DNA from: Cardiobacterium sp. Marseille-Q4385 | Lineage (GTDB): Bacteria > Pseudomonadota > Gammaproteobacteria > Cardiobacteriales > Cardiobacteriaceae | Assembly: GCF_916618745.1 (NCBI RefSeq) | Contig: NZ_OU745373.1 | Coordinates: 1,263,501 to 1,327,500, forward strand | DNA length: 64,000 nucleotides | Direction: 5' to 3' | Position numbers and translations under genes: made by a program | The notes under the pieces: generated by a model | The model's input: only the letters and a program-made list of their open reading frames with translations | Told to the model about the DNA's origin: nothing | Database searches by the model: none | Shown: piece by piece, positions 52,023-57,562 of the stretch | Numbering within the stretch: position 1 is the first letter of the stretch | Layout: the number at the start of each line of letters is the position of its first letter

Positions 52023-52436
52023 TTAAAACTCAAAAATGAAATCTGTTGGCTCAGTCTTACTAGGAAACCCGCATATTCCATGAATCCTTAACGCTTCTTT
52101 CAGTACAGAGAAAGATTCCTCTTTTTCCTCATTAGGAATAGTGGAAGCAATAATATAGCGTAAAATAAAGGTATCCTCTTTAATTTTGTGTTCTTTATCA
52201 TCCCTCAGATAAATGCAGGATGAAAACTCCATCACTTTTCCTCTATAAAAGTAAAGCCAATTATTAAGTATATAGGGTGGAGAATCTGGTGGTTCCTCCC
52301 TATAATTAACAGTTTTATTTACAAAAATGTCTCTATCCTGATTGATCGCCCAATATCGGGCAATGCCGAAATTAACCCCCATGGCTTGATACTTCTCCCG
52401 GTCAGCATTACTGATTCTTTCATTAGTGAATTTCAT
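52023..52436 (-). CDS. Small hypothetical protein upstream of the RTX gene, 137 residues
   Basis: The product starts MKFTNERISNADREKYQAMGVNFG and has a hydrophobic central segment (LNNWLYFYRGKVMEF) but no signal peptide. Its first 40 residues and central WLYFYR region resemble the next gene upstream, so the two are tandem paralogs. It ends 15 bases before the RTX start and overlaps its upstream neighbour by 4 bases (ATGA). Immunity or accessory function for the RTX protein is possible from position alone. DNA here is AT-rich. No family recognised. Confidence 0.65.
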   Translation of the reverse strand: MKFTNERISNADREKYQAMGVNFGIARYWAINQDRDIFVNKTVNYREEPPDSPPYILNNWLYFYRGKVMEFSSCIYLRDDKEHKIKEDTFILRYIIASTIPNEEKEESFSVLKEALRIHGICGFPSKTEPTDFIFEF

Positions 52437-52774
52437 ATCGTTTTTCCTTGTGGTAAATAAAGGCGGTAGACAAAGCCGTCGTCGATTCCTATGCGGCGTA
52501 CAGGCAGCATATTTCTTTTTGATGACCCGTGTTTTTCCAATCCCGATCCTGCATCCCTTTTTGCAATGCTTCCTGATAATAAAACAACCAGTATTCGTAG
52601 GGTCTTTCGGATCCTCCTACATCTAAACCTACTAGAATCACGGTCTAAATATCTGAGAAAACAGCCACGTTCTCTATCAATAACCCAATTATTTTCTCTC
52701 GCTTCGGGAATATAAGAATCCAGCCTGTATCTTTCTTTGTCTGCTTCGCTGATAAACTCTGCGATGAAAGTCAT
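52433..52774 (-). pseudogene. Paralog of the preceding small gene, probably frameshifted
   Basis: From ATG 52774 (GGAGGAG upstream) the frame opens MTFIAEFISEADKERYRLDSYIP and NNWVIDRERGCFLRYL, like the paralog's RYWAINQDRDIFVN. Past about residue 45 the reading becomes Arg/Ser-rich and unlike the paralog, whereas the +1 frame reads RPYEYWLFYYQEALQKGMQD, matching the paralog's PPYILNNWLYFYRGKVMEF. Near 52490 the original frame resumes with DDGFVYRLYLPQGK. Two compensating shifts would explain this; a 113-residue product is still open. Confidence 0.6.
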
Positions 52775-52835
52775 CTCTTCTCCTCCATTATGGATAACAA
52801 CGGAAGTGCGTTGCCGACTTTGCAGGGATCGGTAT

Positions 52836-52864
52836 AAAAACGCCACGCATTGTGTGGCGTTTTT
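52836..52864 (-). terminator. Terminator of ilvE
   Basis: AAAAACGCCAC and GTGGCGTTTTT with a 7-base loop; usable on both strands. Confidence 0.87.
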
Positions 52865-52882
52865 CGTAGGCGCGGTGAATGT

Positions 52883-53884
52883 TCAGGCGACTTTATGAAT
52901 CCAGCCGTAGCGGTCGGGGGCGATGCCGTACTGGACGTCGGTGATGGCTTTACGGATGGCGAGGCCGCGTTCTTGTCCGCCGGTGACAGGTACTTCTTTG
53001 CCGTCGATGACAAAGGCGGTCACGGGTGAGATCACCGCCGCTGTGCCGGTCAGTATCGCTTCTGCGCCGCCTTCTACTGCCTGTTTGAGTTCGGCGACGG
53101 TGAAATCGCGTTCGCTGATGCGGTAGCCGAGGTCGGGCGCAATTTGCAGTACCGAAGCGCGGGTGACGCCGTGCAGGAATTCGGCGGTAAGCGGTTTGGT
53201 GATGATTTCATCGCCCTGTATCAGCATGAAGTTGGAAGCGCCGGTTTCCTGTACGTCGCCGCCCGGGCAGAAGAGTACCTGGTTGGCGCCGTATTTTTCT
53301 TTGGCGTCCACCACCCACGGTAGGGCGGAGGCGTAGTTGCCGCCGCATTTGATGCGGCCCATGTGCGGGGCGCAGCGCATGTGTTCGGTTTCGACCAGGA
53401 GTTTCATCGGCGAGCCGACTTTGAAGTAGTCGCCGACCGGTGAAGCGAGGATGTAGAGCAGGGCGGAGGTGGTGCCGCTGCCCGCCTTGCCGATGACCGG
53501 GTCGGTGCCGACCAGAGTCGGGCGCAGGTAGAGGGCGTTCGGTGCGTCGGGGACGATGTCGGCAGCGCGTTTGACCAACTCGAAGAGGGCCGCGCGGTAG
53601 GTGTCCGCTTCTGGCACCGGCATGTGCAGCAGGCGGGCACTTTGCCGCATACGCGCGATGTTGTCGTCCGGGCGGAAGATGACGATGTCGCCGTTTTGTT
53701 GGCGGAAGGCTTTTAGTCCCTCGAAGCATTCGCTGCCGTAGTGCAGAGCGTGCGCGCCGGGCGGGAAAGGCATTTCCGCGCTGCTTTGCCAATGCACGTT
53801 TTGCCAGGCGTTGTTTTCGTAAGCAATCACGGGCATTTCGGGGTAAAAGACGCTGCCGAAGACGGCGGGAACTTCTCGACTCAT
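52883..53884 (-). CDS. ilvE: Branched-chain amino acid aminotransferase
   Basis: IlvE transfers the amino group between glutamate and the keto acids of valine, leucine and isoleucine, using PLP. The 333-residue protein has LHYGSECFEGLKAFR near the N-terminus, the PLP lysine in GRIKCGGNYASALPW, the CPGGDVQETGASNFM segment and GTAAVISPVTAF near the end. This longer type is typical of many beta/gammaproteobacteria and Gram-positives (IlvE of fold-type IV, 330-360 residues). A terminator lies just after the gene. Confidence 0.95.
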   Translation of the reverse strand: MSREVPAVFGSVFYPEMPVIAYENNAWQNVHWQSSAEMPFPPGAHALHYGSECFEGLKAFRQQNGDIVIFRPDDNIARMRQSARLLHMPVPEADTYRAALFELVKRAADIVPDAPNALYLRPTLVGTDPVIGKAGSGTTSALLYILASPVGDYFKVGSPMKLLVETEHMRCAPHMGRIKCGGNYASALPWVVDAKEKYGANQVLFCPGGDVQETGASNFMLIQGDEIITKPLTAEFLHGVTRASVLQIAPDLGYRISERDFTVAELKQAVEGGAEAILTGTAAVISPVTAFVIDGKEVPVTGGQERGLAIRKAITDVQYGIAPDRYGWIHKVA

Positions 53885-54066
53885 GGGGTTTCCTTTGTGC
53901 TATGGGTTGGAAGTGGCACGATAGCGCGCCGCCTGATGCTTGGCAAGGTAAAAGATGCGCGTCGGGCGCGGTTTTCGTGCTTGATCGCGGTAATCGTGGT
54001 GTTTATCGCCAGTATTGGGGTTTGCAGAGGCGATTTATGGCGCGGTGAGCGTGAATGTCGCCAGCA

Positions 54067-54618
54067 CTATTGGTTTTTTGTCTCGCGCGGCGGGTAGGGC
54101 AGCGGCGGGATGCCGCTAAGGCGGGCGCGGATGTCGTCCCAGCTCCACAGGCGGAAGGCGGGATGGGCGTCGATGCCGACATCCAGCGCCGCGCCGCACA
54201 GGCGCACGGTGCCGTGGGTGTGGCCATAGAGGTGCCAGCTGCCGCGCTGCGCACCGCGCCATTCGAGGATGGGGTAATGGAACATGACCAGGGCGATGCC
54301 GTCGCGGGTTTCTTCGTGGTAGGGCTTGATCCAGTGGAAGCGCTCGGCGAGGTAGGGATCGGTGCTGAGTTCGTCGTCGTGGTTGCCGCTAATCAGGCAG
54401 ATTTCGCCGTTGAGTTCGGCGAGCAGGCGGAAGGTTTCGGCGAGGCCGCCAAAGGAGACATCGCCTAAGTGATAGACGCGGTCGCCTTTGCCAACCTGGG
54501 CGTTCCAGCGGGCGATGATGGCTTCGTTCATCTCGCGCACGCTGCGGAAGGGGCGGTGGCAGTATTTGATGATGCCGTGGTGAAAAAAGTGCGTATCCGC
54601 GGTGAAAAATACTGCCAT
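54067..54618 (-). CDS. Calcineurin-like metallophosphoesterase
   Basis: The 183-residue protein has the metallophosphoesterase motifs in order: FFTADTHFFHHGI (D-x-H), VYHLGDVSFGG (GD), LISGNHDDE (GNHD) and WHLYGHTHGTVR (GHxH). This small group is often annotated as a phage-type or YfcE-like phosphoesterase; the substrate is unknown. The start at 54618 was chosen because GGAAACAGGC precedes it; METG at 54630 is an alternative. Confidence 0.88.
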   Translation of the reverse strand: MAVFFTADTHFFHHGIIKYCHRPFRSVREMNEAIIARWNAQVGKGDRVYHLGDVSFGGLAETFRLLAELNGEICLISGNHDDELSTDPYLAERFHWIKPYHEETRDGIALVMFHYPILEWRGAQRGSWHLYGHTHGTVRLCGAALDVGIDAHPAFRLWSWDDIRARLSGIPPLPYPPRETKNQ

Positions 54619-54689
54619 GCCTGTTTCCATTAGGGTTTTCGCGGCATGATAACAAAAAAGCATGTCGCCTTTTCGCCTGCCCAGCGATA

Positions 54690-54712
54690 AAAAGGCCCCT
54701 TCGGGAAGGGGC
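54690..54712 (-). terminator. Terminator of the surface lipoprotein gene
   Basis: GCCCCTT and AAGGGGC arms with a 4-base loop, followed by Ts on the minus strand. Confidence 0.85.
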
Positions 54713-54739
54713 AGGCAGGAGAAGACAATCCCATGTGTG

Positions 54740-55528
54740 TTAATGGGTGCCGGTGCCACGCGACCACTGTTGCGTGCCGCCGAAGGCACCCTGGAAGTTT
54801 TCCTTCGCGTTCGTGTAGTGGCCGGCCATTTCTTTGGCGTCGTTGCCGTAGAAAGCGCCATCCACATGCGTGTCGTTGCTGAGGCCGCTGAATTTGTTGC
54901 CGTTGATCGTCGCTTCCAGGTTGCGGTTGACGAAATTGCTCTTGTCGCCCGGTTTGGTAAAGGCCATCTTCAGGGTCTTGTCGGCGAAATTGGCTCTGGC
55001 AATCATGATGCCGTTGGTATAGCTGTTATCGGCATTGTTGACATGAATGACGTCGCCGACATATTCCGCTTCGCCTCGTGTTGGTACCTGGGCAGACAAA
55101 TGTCCCTGATGGAAGACGATATTGCTGCCGTCGTAATTGAGGGCGCCGAAGCGGGCATTCGCCTGCCGCGTGGTGCCGACATAGAATTTCTTGTATGAAA
55201 CGCCGCCCAGTTTTACGCCCCGATCCAGGGCGACAATCCGCCCGTTCTTGATATTTTCAACCACCAGCGGCAATTCCCGTCCGTTGAAGGTCAGCGTGTC
55301 AAAGCTGGGGGCATTGTTGGAGACCGAGCCGTCGCTGGTGTGCTTCGTGCTGTTATAGGAACTCATGCTGCGGTAAACGTTGTTGCCCGGTTTTGGATTG
55401 GGCGAAGGAATGTCAGGCGTGGGTTTGGGCGACGGAATGACTTTTATATCGGAACCGCTGCCGCCGCAACCGGTGAGTAATAGCGCGAATGCAATACTGC
55501 TCGTAATGCCAATGGATTTGAAGGACAT
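54740..55528 (-). CDS. Slam-type surface lipoprotein (TbpB-like beta-barrel)
   Basis: The 262-residue precursor has a lipobox LLTGC (Cys21), a Pro-rich stalk (PSPKPTPDIPSPNPKPG) and a C-terminal beta-barrel with the hallmark DGAFYGNDAKEMAGHYTNAKENFQGAFGGTQQ. That ending is typical of transferrin-binding-protein-B-like and hemophore-type lipoproteins exported to the cell surface by Slam. The ligand could be a metal, haem or a host protein. No TonB receptor or Slam gene is adjacent. The upstream DNA contains a 14-bp palindrome (55626-55639). Confidence 0.83.
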   Translation of the reverse strand: MSFKSIGITSSIAFALLLTGCGGSGSDIKVIPSPKPTPDIPSPNPKPGNNVYRSMSSYNSTKHTSDGSVSNNAPSFDTLTFNGRELPLVVENIKNGRIVALDRGVKLGGVSYKKFYVGTTRQANARFGALNYDGSNIVFHQGHLSAQVPTRGEAEYVGDVIHVNNADNSYTNGIMIARANFADKTLKMAFTKPGDKSNFVNRNLEATINGNKFSGLSNDTHVDGAFYGNDAKEMAGHYTNAKENFQGAFGGTQQWSRGTGTH

Positions 55529-55625
55529 GACAATCTCCTAGAAACGGATAAGAACAACAAGGGATTCATCGCAAAGAAGATGCAGGCATCGGGCAATGAT
55601 TTTTAGGGATTGTCCGGAATCTTTC

Positions 55626-55639
55626 ACCTGCATGCAGGT
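55626..55639. promoter_or_regulatory. 14-bp palindrome ACCTGCATGCAGGT upstream of the surface lipoprotein gene
   Basis: A perfect palindrome about 100 bp upstream of the lipoprotein start. It may be an operator, but no known regulator consensus is recognised. Confidence 0.35.
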
Positions 55640-56116
55640 AATGGAGAATCCGGGGATTATTATGAAAATGACTCCGTATTTCTGCAAGTAAACGGTATGT
55701 CATGACGCCTTTCTTGCAATTCTATCCCAATGAATTTATAGAGTTTATTGGCGGATTACGGAAGTTGCAGGGGATGTTCATCTTTTCTTAAACCTTTATC
55801 GCTGCTATTAAAAGATCTTTGTCCGATATATTAGCCTAATAGGGAATTCATCTATTTAGGATAAGAAGTATGGTTAATATGACTAGGGAAAGAAATAGAG
55901 GCGAAGAAAAAACATCGTTTTTGCCATGGCTAAAGATACCATCATGACGGTATCTATCATGATTCCTCCGGCGAATCGCTCCACTATTCCGATGGGTAAG
56001 TCATTTGTCATCGGGCAGGTTTCCGTCCGCTATATGTATCATGTAAATGGTGGGCTAAGTACGCCCTACCGTTCGGAAAGTCGCCAAGCGGGGTAAACAC
56101 TGGGTTCTTGTTTTTT

Positions 56117-56138
56117 GAGATGTTGCAGGCAACGTCTC
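56117..56138 (+). repeat. GAGACGTTGC palindrome, copy 3
   Basis: GAGATGTTGC, AG, GCAACGTCTC, followed by the same TACGTTTTTCTTTCT tail as copy 2 (34655-34676). Confidence 0.8.
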
Positions 56139-56245
56139 TACGTTTTTCTTTCTGCGTAGCGTCATCGTGCTAGTGGAAATCGCCAAGCGGGATAAATGCT
56201 GGTTTTATATTCCCCCCTTCCGGCCTGCGGCCACCTTCCCGGGTA

Positions 56246-56279
56246 CCCATGAAAAAAATGCGAGCATTTTTTTCATGGG
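56246..56279. repeat. Hairpin of the CATGAAA family, copy 2
   Basis: Perfect arms CCCATGAAAAAAATG and CATTTTTTTCATGGG with loop CGAG; same family and similar flanks as 6135-6169. Confidence 0.8.
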
Positions 56280-56343
56280 AGCCCCTTCCCCCGCAAGCGG
56301 GGGAAGGGATTCTTTCCGTACAAGGTTCAGGATTTGGCGCGCG

Positions 56344-56564
56344 CCAAGCGGGACAAATACTGGGTTCGTGGGCGGCCGTTAAGCGTGATAAACACTGGGT
56401 TTATGGGCGGCTGCCAAGCGGGATAAACGCTGGGTTTGCGGGCGGCTGCCAAGCGGGATAAACACTGGGCTCGTGAGTAGCTGCCAAGCGGGATAAATAC
56501 TGGGCTCGTGTCAGCCGCCAAGCGGGAGAAACATGGGGTTTGTGGGCAGCAGCCAAGCGGGATA
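56344..56564 (+). repeat. Tandem array of CCAAGCGG repeats, seven units with 35-bp period
   Basis: Units start at 56344, 56379 (degenerate TTAAGCGTG), 56414, 56449, 56484, 56518 and 56553. Each is CCAAGCGGGATAAACACTGG plus a GTTTGTGGGCGGCTG-like tail. The last unit is split by the IS630 element after GGGATA and resumes at 57448 (TAAACACTAGG); a further unit starts at 57479. Confidence 0.9.
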
Positions 56565-56602
56565 TAGCTAAAATTCTTATTTTTTCATACAGGAGAATGA
56601 TT

Positions 56603-56911
56603 ATGGCCTACTCTCCCGACTTTCGTAAAAAAGTCCTGGAAACATTAAGTCGTGGATTATCAGTTCGAACTACTGCTGCACTATTTGGGATCCATTTCAC
56701 GACCATTCAAAATTGGAAGAAACATCCTGAAAAAGCCAAAACACCACAAAAACGACCACCGAAAAAGATCCGCACAGAAGAACTCCTGGCTGATATTGAG
56801 ATGTATCCAACAGATTATCTAAGCGAACGTGCCAAACGATTCAAATGCACACCCGCTGCTATCAGAAAGACTATGCTACGCAATAAATTTAGTAAAAAAA
56901 GACGATACTGA
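56603..56911 (+). CDS. IS630-family transposase, N-terminal part (OrfA)
   Basis: The 102-residue product carries the helix-turn-helix DNA-binding region (AYSPDFRKKVLETLSRGLSVRTTAALFGIHFTTIQNWKK) and a Lys/Pro-rich linker. AGGAG lies 7 bases before the ATG. The frame ends at TGA just after an A7 run (56894-56900). A -1 shift there joins it to the catalytic part (KKTILKHPKACP...), giving a 277-residue transposase. IS630 relatives usually have a single frame here. Confidence 0.85.
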   Translation: MAYSPDFRKKVLETLSRGLSVRTTAALFGIHFTTIQNWKKHPEKAKTPQKRPPKKIRTEELLADIEMYPTDYLSERAKRFKCTPAAIRKTMLRNKFSKKRRY

Positions 56912-57435
56912 AACACCCCAAGGCTTGTCCGATTAAACGGAATTGGTTCCAACGTTTTCAGACCTGCTTCCGTAAGCGCAATCTACCTTTGGTATATATT
57001 GACGAGAGTGGCTTCCGCAAAGACTGGATCAGGCGATATGGTTACTCACTTAGAGGACAGCGTTGTTACGCTGAGCATGATTGGCATGGTAAAAATCAAG
57101 TTAATGCTATAGGTGCGGTATATGAGAACAAGCTATTTGCTGTTGGCTTGTTCGAGCATAGCATTAATACTGATATTTTTAAGGCATGGGTGGAGCAAAC
57201 CTTGTTACCTGAACTGCCAAAAAACAGTGTAGTTGTGATGGATAATGCAGCTTTTCATAAAAGCAGCGAGATAGCTGATTTATTAAAGAAGAATGGGCAT
57301 AGGATATTATGGCTTCCACCTTATAGCCCTGACTTAAACCCAATCGAGCATAAATGGGCATGGATTAAATCTATTCGCAATAAACTTCGATTAAATAATA
57401 TTGACCTATTATTTAATATCTGTATGAATAATTAA
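56899..57435 (+). CDS. IS630-family transposase, catalytic part (OrfB, -1 frame)
   Basis: This frame carries the DDE triad: Asp in VYIDESGFRKDW, Asp in VVVMDNAAFHKS and Glu in YSPDLNPIEHKWAW. The reading upstream of the first Asp (LKHPKACPIKRNWFQRFQ) belongs to the transposase, showing that the shift happens at the A7 tract, not further down. It may be expressed by frameshifting, by transcriptional slippage, or not at all. Confidence 0.82.
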   Translation, partial: KTILKHPKACPIKRNWFQRFQTCFRKRNLPLVYIDESGFRKDWIRRYGYSLRGQRCYAEHDWHGKNQVNAIGAVYENKLFAVGLFEHSINTDIFKAWVEQTLLPELPKNSVVVMDNAAFHKSSEIADLLKKNGHRILWLPPYSPDLNPIEHKWAWIKSIRNKLRLNNIDLLFNICMNN

Positions 57436-57512
57436 GTATATTAGACATAAACACTAGGTTTATGGGAAGGGCAGGGCGCCAAGCGGGATTAAATCTGGCT
57501 TCTCGTCAGGTA

Positions 57513-57538
57513 TAAAAAATCCCGCCGTAGCGGGATTT
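57513..57538 (-). terminator. Terminator of leuS
   Basis: AAATCCCG, loop CTACGG and CGGGATTT, then a T run on the minus strand. Confidence 0.88.
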
Positions 57539-57562
57539 GGCTTTGCCGGAAACGGCGGGGCC

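Larger units (their letters stand above)
55529..56564. other. Long non-coding region: leader DNA, hairpins and repeat array
   Basis: No gene is seen in about 1 kb. From 55529 to about 56040 the DNA is AT-rich and probably holds the promoter of the surface lipoprotein gene, including the palindrome at 55626-55639. From 56040 on it is filled with a GTGGGC..GCCC motif (56047-56069), CCAAGCGG units (56084, 56183), the GAGACGTTGC palindrome (56117-56138), a CATGAAA hairpin (56246-56279), a CCCCGCAAGCGGGG inverted repeat (about 56288-56306) and the 35-bp tandem array. Confidence 0.7.
56565..57447 (+). mobile_element. IS630-family insertion sequence, 883 bp
   Basis: Imperfect terminal inverted repeats (about 28 bp with about 6 mismatches): left TAGCTAAAATTCTT..., right end (reverse complement) TGTCTAATATACTT..., both ending TTCATACAG. 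It is flanked by TA at 56563-56564 and 57448-57449, the target duplication of this family. Removing the element and one TA restores a CCAAGCGGGATAAACACT repeat unit. It encodes a transposase in two frames. Confidence 0.92.

Noticed and set aside
56344..56564. CRISPR array
   Set aside because: The regular 35-bp spacing first suggests one, but the tails between cores are also near-identical, so there are no unique spacers, and no cas genes are present. It is a tandem repeat.
5810..57505. Calling the CCAAGCGG repeats DNA-uptake sequences
   Set aside because: The similarity to Pasteurellaceae uptake signals covers only about 7 bases, and copies are clustered outside genes with a long conserved tail; evidence is not enough for a functional label.
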